This document shows positions 20,343-30,360 of a stretch of DNA of 64,000 nucleotides, in pieces. Positions within the stretch are counted from its first letter, which is position 1. Every line of letters begins with the position of its first letter. Below the pieces are notes generated by a model. It did no database searches. It saw only the letters and a program-made list of their open reading frames with translations, and had not been told where the DNA came from. The DNA lies in the NCBI GenBank assembly GCA_022041995.1, contig CP074381.1:3410001-3474000 (forward strand), in the 5' to 3' direction. The stretch comes from Cupriavidus necator (GTDB lineage Bacteria; Pseudomonadota; Gammaproteobacteria; Burkholderiales; Burkholderiaceae). Both the position numbers and the translations under genes were made by a program.

Positions 20343-20419
20343 AAAACAAAAGAGGCGGCTCGGTGGGGACGCGCCGTCACGAAGTGTTCATGACTCAAGC
20401 GCGCCGCGGAGCCGCCTTT
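20343..20419 (-). promoter_or_regulatory. Terminator-like leader structure abutting argF
   Basis: On the minus strand AGGCGGCTC (20409-20417) pairs with GAGCCGCCT (20353-20361) across about 47 nt with further internal pairing, followed by CTTTTGTTTT and then directly the argF ATG. It could be an attenuator or the terminator of a short leader transcript. I could not identify a leader peptide or ARG box. Confidence 0.45.
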
Positions 20420-20778
20420 CGCGTCGCATACGCAATTTAACTGCAAGAATCATAAGGGATTATTTCTGCTTTGGCGAGTCCGGGACAACCCGGCACGGAC
20501 TTGCGCCCGCCGCCCGCCCGGGCCCGCTGACAGGTTTCCGACAGGATTTCGCCCCTATGCGCAACTCTTATATAAGATATAATACCCGCTGATTCACGCG
20601 GGGCCCGGCATACCCTTGCCGCTGCCCGCCGCCGGCATCAAAAGTGCCCCCGCAGACACCGACGCCCCGCCTTCCGGCTGAACCAGCGCGAACCAAACGC
20701 GCCCCGGCCGCGTCAAACGGGCGCCCGTCCAGCGGGTTTACCGTCGAGTCATCCGCCTCACCCGCAGTGTCCAGCCTC
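20420..20778. other. Divergent argF / DUF3579 regulatory region
   Basis: No gene is supported. Left part: argF leader and presumably its promoter. Centre: palindrome plus TATAAT directed toward DUF3579. Right part (20584-20778): a GC-rich leader of about 190 nt with no ribosome site or conserved frame other than the one joining DUF3579. Confidence 0.5.
20566..20583 (+). promoter_or_regulatory. Palindromic operator TCTTATATAAGA joined to a -10 TATAAT
   Basis: The 12-bp palindrome (20566-20577) directly abuts a perfect TATAAT (20578-20583) facing DUF3579. The same 12-mer lies upstream of icd at 15562-15573. A protein bound here would cover the promoter spacer, suggesting repression. Confidence 0.6.
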
Positions 20779-21078
20779 ATGAACCCCAACGTTCGCGAAT
20801 ACTTTATCCAAGGCATTACCAAGGAAGGCAAGACCTTCCGCCCGAGCGACTGGGCCGAGCGGCTGTGCGGCGTGATGGCGCAGTTCCGCCCCGAGGGCGA
20901 CAGCGGCGACCCGCGCCTGACCTACTCCCCTTACGTGCGGCCGATCTTCGCCGGCAATGTCAAATGCGTGGTGGTGGACGTGCGGCTGCGCGATATTGAA
21001 CCCAAGGCGCTGGATTTCGTGCTGAATTTTGCGCGCGACAACAACCTGCAGCTGGTTGAAGCCTGTTCGCTGGAATAA
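20779..21078 (+). CDS. DUF3579 protein
   Basis: 99 aa cytosolic protein of a betaproteobacterial family: GKTFRPSDWAERLCGVMAQF, YSPYVRPIFAGNVKCVVVD and DIEPKALDFVLNFARDNNLQLVEA. Function unknown. Start chosen at the ATG giving MNPNVREYFIQG, where family similarity begins; the frame is open 45 codons further upstream but that part is low-complexity. It sits between argF and rpsT, and its promoter carries the palindrome also found upstream of icd. Confidence 0.88.
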   Translation: MNPNVREYFIQGITKEGKTFRPSDWAERLCGVMAQFRPEGDSGDPRLTYSPYVRPIFAGNVKCVVVDVRLRDIEPKALDFVLNFARDNNLQLVEACSLE

Positions 21079-21102
21079 GCCCGCCGGCCTGGCGCCGGAA
21101 AG

Positions 21103-21134
21103 CAAAAAAGCTCGTCGGATGACGAGCTTTTTTG
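21103..21134. terminator. Bidirectional terminator between DUF3579 and rpsT
   Basis: CAAAAAAGCTCGTC (21103-21116) pairs perfectly with GACGAGCTTTTTTG (21121-21134) around GGAT. T-runs on both strands serve both convergent genes. Confidence 0.93.
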
Positions 21135-21191
21135 TTGGCGGATGCCTGGGCACCCACCCCTGCTGGACCGCCGGGGCGGCCCTGGCAGCGA

Positions 21192-21458
21192 TCAGGCAGC
21201 CATCGACTTGATGGCGGCCGACAGGCGCGACTTGTGACGTGCAGCCTTGTTCTTGTGCACGATCTTCTTGTCGGCAATGCTGTCGATCACGGCTTGCGAG
21301 TTCTTGAAGATCTCGGCGGCAGCGGCCTTGTCGCCAGCGTCGATGGCCTTGCGGACGGCCTTGACGGCGGTGCGCAGACGCGAACGCAGGCTGGAGTTGT
21401 GAGCGTTCTGGGCAACGGCCTGGCGGGCGCGCTTGCGAGCTTGTGCGGAATTTGCCAT
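21192..21458 (-). CDS. rpsT: 30S ribosomal protein S20
   Basis: 88 aa, basic, binds 16S rRNA early in 30S assembly. [21 protein letters not shown] and the C-terminal [17 protein letters not shown] are characteristic. The start is a normal ATG, unlike the UUG of E. coli rpsT. A 5' leader of about 110 nt precedes it. Confidence 0.97.
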   Translation of the reverse strand: MANSAQARKRARQAVAQNAHNSSLRSRLRTAVKAVRKAIDAGDKAAAAEIFKNSQAVIDSIADKKIVHKNKAARHKSRLSAAIKSMAA

Positions 21459-21575
21459 GTAAAAATATCCTGAATTCAGATGCGTGCCGCGGGGACACAA
21501 CAATTAAGTCATATCGAGCGACCCGGGATGCACTGACACACGAATCCGGAACGCAACTGTCCTTGTGAATCGGCA

Positions 21576-21605
21576 ATTATACACAGATCCCGGCGCACAA
21601 AGCAA
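21576..21605 (-). promoter_or_regulatory. rpsT promoter
   Basis: On the minus strand: -35 TTGCTT (21600-21605), 18-bp spacer, -10 TATAAT (21576-21581). It predicts a leader of about 110 nt before the rpsT ATG. Confidence 0.6.
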
Positions 21606-21656
21606 CACGGCGGACACTTTGCCAGTTCGGGCCCCGGCGGGTGCCGGGCCGATCCG

Positions 21657-21662
21657 TATAAT
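21657..21662 (+). promoter_or_regulatory. -10 hexamer of murJ
   Basis: Perfect TATAAT about 125 bp before the murJ TTG start, divergent from rpsT. The rpsT-murJ gap (21459-21786) holds only these two promoters; nothing else was seen. Confidence 0.45.
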
Positions 21663-21786
21663 AAGCGCCACATTGTGCCGGGGCACGTGGCGCGCCGGCA
21701 ACTTTATCGCCCGGACCGCGTCTCAGAGGCGTCCCCGGCATGCGGTGCGCCCGCACCGATCCCACCGTCCCGCACCGACCCGCACC

Positions 21787-23336
21787 TTGAACCTGCTCAA
21801 AGCGCTCGCCACCATCAGCAGCCTGACGATGCTCTCGCGCATCACCGGCCTCGTGCGCGAGATCCTGATCGCCCGCGCCTTTGGCGCGTCGGAGATGACC
21901 GACGCGTTCAACGTGGCCTTCCGCATTCCCAACCTGCTGCGCCGCATTTTCGGCGAAGGCGCATTCTCGCAGGCCTTCGTGCCGATCCTGGGCGAATACC
22001 ACACCAAGCGTGGCGACGAGCCGACCAAGGCACTGATCGACGCCGTCGCCACGGTCATGACCTGGGTGCTGATGGGCGTGTCACTGCTTGGCGTGATCGG
22101 GGCGCCACTCGTGATGACCGCGGTCGCCACCGGCTTCCGCGGGCAAAGCGAGACCTATACCGCGGCCGTGTTCATGACGCGGGTGATGTTCCCGTATATC
22201 GGCCTGATCTCGCTGGTGGCGCTGGCATCCGGCATCCTCAATACCTGGCGCAAATTCGCGGTGCCGGCCTTCACGCCGGTGCTGCTCAACCTGTGCCTGA
22301 TCATCGCGGCCCTGTTCGTCGGCCCGCACATGGACCAGCCGATCTACGCGCAGGCGTGGGGCGTGCTGGTTGGCGGCGTGCTGCAGCTGGCGATCCAGGT
22401 GCCGGCGCTGCGGCGCCTGGGCATGATGCCGCGGCTCGCCTTCAACCTGCGCGCGGCGTGGTCCGATCCCGGCGTGCGCCGCATCGTGCGGCAGATGGGC
22501 CGGCGCTGCTGGCCGTGTCGGTGGCGCAGATCAGCCAGATCATCAATACCAATATCGCCTCGCGGCTGGCCGCGGGCAGCGTCTCATACCTGACCTATGC
22601 CGACCGGCTGATGGAGTTCCCGACCGCGCTGCTGGGCGTGGCGCTGGGGACGATCCTGCTGCCGAGCCTGTCCAAGGCCAACGCCTCGGGCGACCATGCC
22701 GAGTACTCGAGCCTGCTCGACTGGGGCCTGCGCCTGACCTTCCTGCTGGCGGTGCCCTGCGCGGCAGGGCTGTTCGTGTTCGGCGCGCCGCTGACCGCCG
22801 TGCTGTTCAACTACGGCAAGTTTGACGCCCACGCCGTCGAGATGACGCGCCAGGCGCTGGTCTCATACGGCGTCGGCCTGATGGGGCTGATTTCGATCAA
22901 GATCCTGGCGCCTGGCTTCTATGCGCGCCAGGATATCCGCACGCCGGTCAAGATCGCGCTGCTGGTGCTGGTGATCACGCAGGCATGCAACTACGCGTTC
23001 GTGCCGTGGATCGGCCATGCCGGGCTGGCGCTGTCGATCAGTGCCGGCGCCACCATCAACGCGCTGCTGCTGTTCCTGGGCCTGCGCCGGCGCGGGCTAT
23101 ACCGGCCGGCGCCGGGCTGGTGGCTGTTCCTGGCGCAGCTGTGCGCCTCGGTGCTGCTGCTGTCCGGCATGATGCTCTGGTTCGCGCGCAATTTCGACTG
23201 GATCGGACTGGGCGCGACGCCGCTCTTGCGCATTGCGCTGCTGGCTTCGTGCCTGGTACTTGCAGCGGTGGTCTACTTCGGTACACTGTGGCTCATGGGA
23301 CTGCGCTACTCTGCCTTCAGGCGCCGCGCCGGCTGA
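21787..23336 (+). CDS. murJ: Lipid II flippase MurJ (frameshifted in this sequence)
   Basis: Inner-membrane MOP-superfamily flippase for lipid II. The start is a TTG giving MNLLKALATISSLTMLSRITGLVREI, followed by the usual RIPNLLRRIFGEGAFSQAF. The frame breaks at 22500-22501: GGC-CGG-CGC is read where GGC-CCG-GCG (RQMGPALLAVSVAQIS) is expected, so one C is missing. The other frame then continues cleanly to the normal C-terminus. With the base restored, the protein is about 516 aa with 14 membrane segments. MurJ is essential in most bacteria, so a sequencing or assembly error is the likeliest explanation. Confidence 0.9.
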
Positions 23337-23432
23337 TGGGCCAGCGAATCCGCCAACGCATGGGCCACCTAATGAGCCAGCAATGGTGACCCACGCCGCG
23401 CGCGGTGCCGGCGGCTGCACCGGGAAACCGAC

Positions 23433-24281
23433 ATGACATCCACCAAAGTCCTGGATTATTTCGCCAGCCTCGTGGCTGACGAAAACGGCATCCCGCTGAC
23501 CGAAACCGCGCTGTCCATCGCACAGGACGCCTACCCCGACCTGGACCTGCAGGCCGAGCTTGCGGCACTGGACGTGCTGGCGCTGCGCCTGAAGCGCCGG
23601 ATCGCCGAAGGCACCCCCGCGATCCAGCGGCTGCGCCTGCTGAACCATTTCTTCTATCGCGACCTGGGTTTCGGCCCGAACGCGAACGACTACTACGACC
23701 CCGACAACTCCTACCTGAACGTGGTGCTGCGCCAGCGCCGCGGCATCCCGATCTCGCTTGCGGTGCTGTTCATGGAACTGGGCCAGCAGATCGGCCTGCC
23801 GCTCAAGGGCGTGTCGTTCCCCAATCATTTCCTGCTGCGCATGACGATTCCGGCCGGCGAGGTGATACTGGACCCGCTCACCGGCGAGACCCTGTCGAAA
23901 GAACAGCTGCAGGAAATGCTGGATCCGTACCTGGAGCGTGAAGGCATCAGCGATGCCAGCCAGGTGCCGCTGGGCTTGTTTCTGCGCGCGGCCAGCCACC
24001 GCGAGATCGTCGCGCGCATGTTGCGCAACCTGAAGGCAATCTACCTGCAGGAGTCGCGCTGGCAGCGGCTGCTGGCGGTGCAGAACCGGCTGGTGATCCT
24101 GCTGCCGGGTTCGATCGAGGAAGTGCGCGACCGCGGCCTGGCCTATGCCAACCTGGAGTGCTTCCGCCCCGCGCTGGCCGACCTGGAAGCCTATGTCCTG
24201 GCCCGCCCCGATGCGGCCGATATCGGCCAGATCCGCGAGCGCATGCCCGCGCTGCGGATGATGAGCCGCAGCCTCAACTAA
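23433..24281 (+). CDS. SirB1-family protein (transglutaminase-like with TPR-like C-terminus)
   Basis: 282 aa cytosolic protein. The transglutaminase-like core has FFYRDLGFGPNANDYYDPDNSYLNVVLRQRRGIPISL and GVSFPNHFLLRM; a helical repeat tail (RLLAVQNRLVILLP...RGLAYANLECFRPALADLEAYV) resembles one TPR unit. The family is widespread and its function unknown. Cys is not seen at the usual catalytic position, so proteolytic activity is doubtful. It follows murJ by 96 bp. Confidence 0.86.
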   Translation: MTSTKVLDYFASLVADENGIPLTETALSIAQDAYPDLDLQAELAALDVLALRLKRRIAEGTPAIQRLRLLNHFFYRDLGFGPNANDYYDPDNSYLNVVLRQRRGIPISLAVLFMELGQQIGLPLKGVSFPNHFLLRMTIPAGEVILDPLTGETLSKEQLQEMLDPYLEREGISDASQVPLGLFLRAASHREIVARMLRNLKAIYLQESRWQRLLAVQNRLVILLPGSIEEVRDRGLAYANLECFRPALADLEAYVLARPDAADIGQIRERMPALRMMSRSLN

Positions 24282-24295
24282 GAACCCGTTTCAGA

Positions 24296-24323
24296 GTGAA
24301 AAAGGGGGCGCGAAGAAGCCCCC
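24296..24323 (-). terminator. Terminator after the dedA gene
   Basis: GGGGGC (24304-24309) pairs with GCCCCC (24318-24323). On the minus strand the stem is followed by a T-run (AAAAA at 24299-24303 on the plus strand). Convergent with the SirB1-like gene. Confidence 0.75.
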
Positions 24324-24337
24324 GGCAGTTCAGCAGC

Positions 24338-25075
24338 TCAGCGCTCCACGCGCGTGGGCCGGCGGCGGTTGCCGCGCACCAGCTTCCACAGCCCGCCCAG
24401 CACCAGCGGCACCACGGCCGCGCCGATGCCCGCCAGCACGATCAGGTTCAGATACTGGCGGATAAACGGCAGGTTGCCGAAGAAGTAGCCGGCAAAGACC
24501 AGGCCGACCACCCAGGCCACGGCGCCGACCACGTTGAACATCTGGAAGCGCGCAAAGGTCATCTGCGACACGCCCGCCACGAACGGGGCGAAGGTGCGCA
24601 CGATCGGCACGAAGCGCGCCATCACCAGCGTCTTGCCGCCGTGCCGCTCATAGAAGTCATGGGTGCGGCGCAGCGCATCCTGGTCCAGGAAGCGCCACTG
24701 GTGGTCGAACACCTTGGGCCCGATCCAGCTGCCAACCAGGTAGTTGACGGTATTGCCGGAGATCGCCGCCACCAGCAGCAGGCCGATCAGTGCCCACTCG
24801 TTCATGGCGCCGGTTGCGCAGAAGGCGCCCGCGATAAACAGCAGCGAGTCGCCCGGCAGGAACGGCAGGACCACCAGGCCGGTTTCGGCAAAGACGATCA
24901 GGAACAGGATGGCATAGACCCAGTGGCCATACTGCTCGATGACCGTGCCGAGATATTTGTCGACATGCACCAGCATGTCGATAAGCTGCAAAGCGAGATC
25001 CAAGTCGTTCCCCGTTGATGGTTTGGTTGACTGCGTTTTGTCCGATGCGGCCTGGGCCGCCTTGGCCTGAATCAT
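24338..25075 (-). CDS. DedA-family membrane protein
   Basis: Integral inner-membrane protein of the DedA/VTT family, implicated in undecaprenyl-phosphate or phospholipid recycling and membrane homeostasis. Up to 245 aa. ETGLVVLPFLPGDSLLF, GNTVNYLVGSWIG and the conserved ARFVPIVRTFAPFVAGVSQM motif are diagnostic. Start ambiguity: ATG 25075 gives a hydrophilic extension, while a TTG at 25003 has GGGGA at good spacing and gives MDLALQLIDMLVHVDKY, the usual family start. The TTG may be correct. Confidence 0.9.
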   Translation of the reverse strand: MIQAKAAQAASDKTQSTKPSTGNDLDLALQLIDMLVHVDKYLGTVIEQYGHWVYAILFLIVFAETGLVVLPFLPGDSLLFIAGAFCATGAMNEWALIGLLLVAAISGNTVNYLVGSWIGPKVFDHQWRFLDQDALRRTHDFYERHGGKTLVMARFVPIVRTFAPFVAGVSQMTFARFQMFNVVGAVAWVVGLVFAGYFFGNLPFIRQYLNLIVLAGIGAAVVPLVLGGLWKLVRGNRRRPTRVER

Positions 25076-25143
25076 ACAAGAGCCGCCGCGCAATCCGTCA
25101 CCTGCGGCGCCTTTGCGCGTCCGACTCCGTGCGAGCGTCCACG

Positions 25144-25149
25144 TATAAT
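25144..25149 (+). promoter_or_regulatory. -10 hexamer directly before mutL
   Basis: Perfect TATAAT with only 6 nt between it and the mutL ATG at 25156. This predicts a leaderless mutL mRNA. Confidence 0.55.
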
Positions 25150-25155
25150 CGCCCG

Positions 25156-27147
<1,992 letters not shown>

Positions 27148-27181
27148 GCCGCTCGCCCCCACGATTCATCCAAGGCTTTCG

Positions 27182-28150
27182 ATGTCCGCCGTGCCCCACG
27201 ATTCCGCCACGCATCCGCCCGTGGTCTGCCTGCTCGGCCCCACCGCCTCGGGCAAGACCGCGGCCGCGCTGGCGCTGGCAGCCGACGCGCCGGTGGAGAT
27301 CATCAGCCTGGATTCGGCGCTGGTGTACCGCGAGATGGATATCGGCACCGCCAAGCCCACGCGCGAAGAACTGGACAGCGCGCCGCACCACCTGATCGAT
27401 ATCATCGACCCGGCCGACAGCTACTCCGCGGCGCAGTTCGTCACCGATGCCGAACGGCTGATCGCACAGATCCGCGCACGCGGCCATGTGCCGCTGATCG
27501 TCGGCGGCACCATGCTGTACTACAAGGCGCTCACGCAAGGGCTGAACGACCTGCCCCAGGCCGATGCCGCGCTGCGCGCGGAGCTGGACCAGCTTGCCGC
27601 CGAGCGCGGCTGGCCGGCGCTGCATGCGATGCTGGCCAAGGTCGACCCGGTCACCGCGGCGCGGCTCGCGCCCAATGACGCGCAGCGCATCCAGCGCGCG
27701 CTGGAGATCCATCGCCTGTCCGGCCAGCCGATGTCGGCGCTGCTGGCGCGCCACGCCGAGGGCCGCACCTTTGCCGGCGCGGCGGACCAGCGCTTCCGCG
27801 TGATTGCGCTGGAGCCATCGGACCGCCTGGCGCTGCACGCGCGCATCGCGCAGCGTTATGACGCGATGCTGGCCAACGGCTTTATCGAGGAAGTCGAGCG
27901 GCTGCGCAGGCGCGGCGACCTGCATCCGGGCTTGCCGTCGATCCGCTGCGTCGGCTACCGGCAGGTATGGGAGTACCTGGACGGCGACGCCGATTTCACC
28001 ACCATGCGCGAGCGCGGCATCGCCGCCACGCGCCAGCTGTGCAAGCGCCAGCTGACCTGGCTGCGCAGCACGCCGGAACGGCTGGCGGTGGATTGCCTGG
28101 CGCCCGGGTATGTCGACCAGGTGCGCAAGCTGGCAGACTTCGGGCACTGA
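27182..28150 (+). CDS. miaA: tRNA dimethylallyltransferase
   Basis: Adds an isopentenyl group to A37 of tRNAs reading UNN codons. 322 aa. P-loop GPTASGKT near residue 19, [28 protein letters not shown] and [14 protein letters not shown] are all present. Cytosolic. It starts 34 bp after mutL. Confidence 0.97.
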   Translation: MSAVPHDSATHPPVVCLLGPTASGKTAAALALAADAPVEIISLDSALVYREMDIGTAKPTREELDSAPHHLIDIIDPADSYSAAQFVTDAERLIAQIRARGHVPLIVGGTMLYYKALTQGLNDLPQADAALRAELDQLAAERGWPALHAMLAKVDPVTAARLAPNDAQRIQRALEIHRLSGQPMSALLARHAEGRTFAGAADQRFRVIALEPSDRLALHARIAQRYDAMLANGFIEEVERLRRRGDLHPGLPSIRCVGYRQVWEYLDGDADFTTMRERGIAATRQLCKRQLTWLRSTPERLAVDCLAPGYVDQVRKLADFGH

Positions 28151-28231
28151 CCCGATTGCATGCAAACTGGCTCGGCAAGTGACGGACAGGCGATAATTCC
28201 GAATCCCTGTTTTCCGGAAAGCCGACCCAGC

Positions 28232-28732
28232 ATGTCCAAGCCCGCCTTCACGCTCCGCCCCGCCACCGCCGCCGACAGCGAGACGCTGTTCAACCTGATC
28301 CTGGCGCTGGCCGAATACGAAAAGCTGACGCATATCGTCGAAGCCACGCCGCAGAAGATCCAGGATGCACTGTTCGGCGCCACGCCGCATGCCGAAGCGG
28401 TGCTGGTCGAAGTGGACACCGATGGCGCCCGGCAAGCCGTCGGCTTTGCCCTCTTCTTCCACAATTTCTCGACCTTCCTGGCCAAGCCCGGCCTGTACCT
28501 GGAAGACCTGTATGTCGACCCGGCCTGGCGCGGCCACGGCCTGGGCAAAGCGCTGCTCAAGCACCTCGCGGCGCTGGCGGTCGAGCGCGGCTGCGGCCGT
28601 TTCGAATGGTCGGTGCTGGACTGGAACCAGCCCTCGATCGACTTCTACCAGGCCATGGGCGCCGATGTGCTGCCCGACTGGCGCATCTGCCGCGCGACCG
28701 GCGAGGCGCTGGACCAGCTTGGCGCCCTGTAA
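28232..28732 (+). CDS. GNAT-family N-acetyltransferase (diamine acetyltransferase-like)
   Basis: 166 aa, single GNAT fold: FTLRPATAADSETLFNLILALAEYEKL, GLYLEDLYVDPAWRGHGLGKALLKHLA (acetyl-CoA site) and ERGCGRFEWSVLDWNQPSIDFYQAMGA. The overall pattern resembles spermidine/diamine acetyltransferases (LYLEDLYV, WNxPSIxFY), so a polyamine or amino-compound substrate is plausible. Start chosen at the ATG giving MSKPAFTL. GATAAT at 28192-28197 is a possible -10. Confidence 0.88.
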   Translation: MSKPAFTLRPATAADSETLFNLILALAEYEKLTHIVEATPQKIQDALFGATPHAEAVLVEVDTDGARQAVGFALFFHNFSTFLAKPGLYLEDLYVDPAWRGHGLGKALLKHLAALAVERGCGRFEWSVLDWNQPSIDFYQAMGADVLPDWRICRATGEALDQLGAL

Positions 28733-28768
28733 GACGGCAACCGGTCCCACGCCGGTGTTATACACTTG

Positions 28769-28788
28769 ATGGCGAACCGCCATACAAT
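28769..28788 (+). promoter_or_regulatory. Candidate GntR operator and promoter
   Basis: Inverted repeat ATGGCG-AAC-CGCCAT (28769-28783) running into TACAAT, a -10-like hexamer, upstream of the GntR gene. The 12-mer CCGCCATACAAT (28777-28788) recurs exactly at 34731-34742, before the transporter gene of the same cluster. Confidence 0.55.
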
Positions 28789-28833
28789 AAGGATACCGAC
28801 TGTCTTTTTTCCGGACCGCCAACGCCAACCGCC

Positions 28834-29571
28834 ATGCCACGAACCAAAGCCGACCTGCCCGCCACCGACGGTATCAATGAGACCGGCGCGGACAGCGCGC
28901 GCGGCGCGTCGGTCGAGGCCATCGCCGACCGCATCCTGACCGCGATCTGGGAGCACCGGCTGCCGCCGGGCACCAAGCTGGTCGAGGAAAAACTGAGCGG
29001 CGTGTTCGGCGTGAGCCGCACCAAGGTGCGGCTGGCCTTCGCCAGGCTGGCGCATGAAGGCGTGCTGACAGTGCATCCCAACCGCGGCACCTTCGTCTCC
29101 AGCCCCAGCGTGGCCGAAGCGCGCCAGGTGCTGCATTCACGCCACCTGCTGGAACCCGCGCTGGTGCGCGACCTGGCCGGTGCCATCGGCGCGCCGGGCG
29201 TGCGTGCGCTGCGCGAGACCACGCGCCAGGAAGCACAGGCGCGCGACAGCAACGACCGCCGCGCCATCATCCGGCTGTCGGGCGAGTTCCACTGCAAGCT
29301 GGCGGAAATGACCGGCAACCAGTACCTGGGCAAGTACATGCGCGAGCTGTGCTCGCTGACCTGCCTGATCATCGCGCTCTATGACGCGCCGGGCGTGCCG
29401 TCCTGCCCGCACCATGAACACGACGACATCGTCGATGCACTGGAAGCCGGCGACGGCGAGCGCGCCGCGCGGCTGATGACCGAGCACCTCGGCCATGTCG
29501 AAAGCACGCTGCGGCTGCAGGCGCCGCCCGAGGAAAAGGTCGATCTGGAAGCGGTGTTCGCCGCGGTCTGA
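28834..29571 (+). CDS. GntR-family (FadR/FCD) transcriptional regulator
   Basis: 245 aa. N-terminal winged helix: ADRILTAIWEHRLPPGTKLVEEKLSGVFGVSRTKVRLAFARLAHEGVLTVHPNRGTFV. C-terminal FCD ligand-binding domain with EFHCKLAEMTGNQYL and the metal-type His residues in HHEHDDIVDALEAGDGERAARLMTEHL. It is convergent with the hydantoin cluster and its promoter shares a 12-bp sequence with that cluster's first gene, so it probably autoregulates and controls the cluster. Confidence 0.9.
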   Translation: MPRTKADLPATDGINETGADSARGASVEAIADRILTAIWEHRLPPGTKLVEEKLSGVFGVSRTKVRLAFARLAHEGVLTVHPNRGTFVSSPSVAEARQVLHSRHLLEPALVRDLAGAIGAPGVRALRETTRQEAQARDSNDRRAIIRLSGEFHCKLAEMTGNQYLGKYMRELCSLTCLIIALYDAPGVPSCPHHEHDDIVDALEAGDGERAARLMTEHLGHVESTLRLQAPPEEKVDLEAVFAAV

Positions 29572-29611
29572 GCCGCGGCGTCAGCGGCAGCGAAGCGGCA
29601 GCGAAGCGGGC

Positions 29612-30355
29612 TTAGCGGTGCTCGATGCGCGCCGCCAGCGCCGCGGGCAAACCCAGCGTGGGCTTGGCATCCGGGCGGCGGAACGTGCCCGCGGTGGCCT
29701 TGCGCGGCTGCAGCGCGACCAGCGCCTCGGCCTGCTTGACGGCGGCGGCCATCTGGTCGACCACCGGCACCGGAATGCGGTCGCGCACGCGCGCGGCCAG
29801 GCCGGCCAGCGGCGCGCCGGCCAGGATCACCACATCGGCCGCGTCCTCCACCACGGCGCGGTTGGCCAGCTCCACCAGCACGGCTTCCTTCTCTTCCTGC
29901 ACGTCCGACACCGAGGCAAAGCTGCCGTCGAGCATGCGGATGCCGGCCAGCCGGCTGCGCAGGCCATGCATGTCCACACACTCCTCATACCAGGGGCCCA
30001 GCGCCCGCGCAAAGGTCACGATGGCAAAGCGCCGGCCCAGCATGCAGGCCGACAGCATGGCCGCCTCGGCCATGCCCACCACCGGCAGGTCGAACAGTTC
30101 GCGCGCGCCCATCAGGCCGGGGTCGCCAAAAGCCGCGATGATGGCCGCGTCGAACTGGCCATGGTGCTCGGCCAGCATCTCCAGCGCGATGGCGCCGCCG
30201 ATCTGCGCCTCGGCGCGCGTGGCGATATAGGGCACGCCGCGGCTGGCGGTCAGCGGCACCAGTTCGGTGCCGGGGGCCGCGGCCTCGGTGGCCGCCGCCA
30301 TCAGCCGCGCGGTGATGCCTTCGCTGGTATTCGGATTCAGGACAAGGATTCGCAT
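29612..30355 (-). CDS. Asp/Glu/hydantoin racemase family protein
   Basis: 247 aa. MRILVLNPNTSEGIT, AFGDPGLMGARELFDLPVVGMAEAAMLSA and VILAGAPLAGLA match hydantoin racemase (HyuE) and arylmalonate decarboxylase relatives. The first of the two Cys normally used for two-base racemisation seems to be replaced by Gly in AFGDPGL; the second position, usually a Cys in the GAPLAGLA region, is Ala. A true racemase role is therefore uncertain, and a lyase or hydrolase-like role is possible. Last gene of a four-gene operon, 5 bp after the amidase. Confidence 0.75.
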   Translation of the reverse strand: MRILVLNPNTSEGITARLMAAATEAAAPGTELVPLTASRGVPYIATRAEAQIGGAIALEMLAEHHGQFDAAIIAAFGDPGLMGARELFDLPVVGMAEAAMLSACMLGRRFAIVTFARALGPWYEECVDMHGLRSRLAGIRMLDGSFASVSDVQEEKEAVLVELANRAVVEDAADVVILAGAPLAGLAARVRDRIPVPVVDQMAAAVKQAEALVALQPRKATAGTFRRPDAKPTLGLPAALAARIEHR

Positions 30356-30360
30356 GGCGG

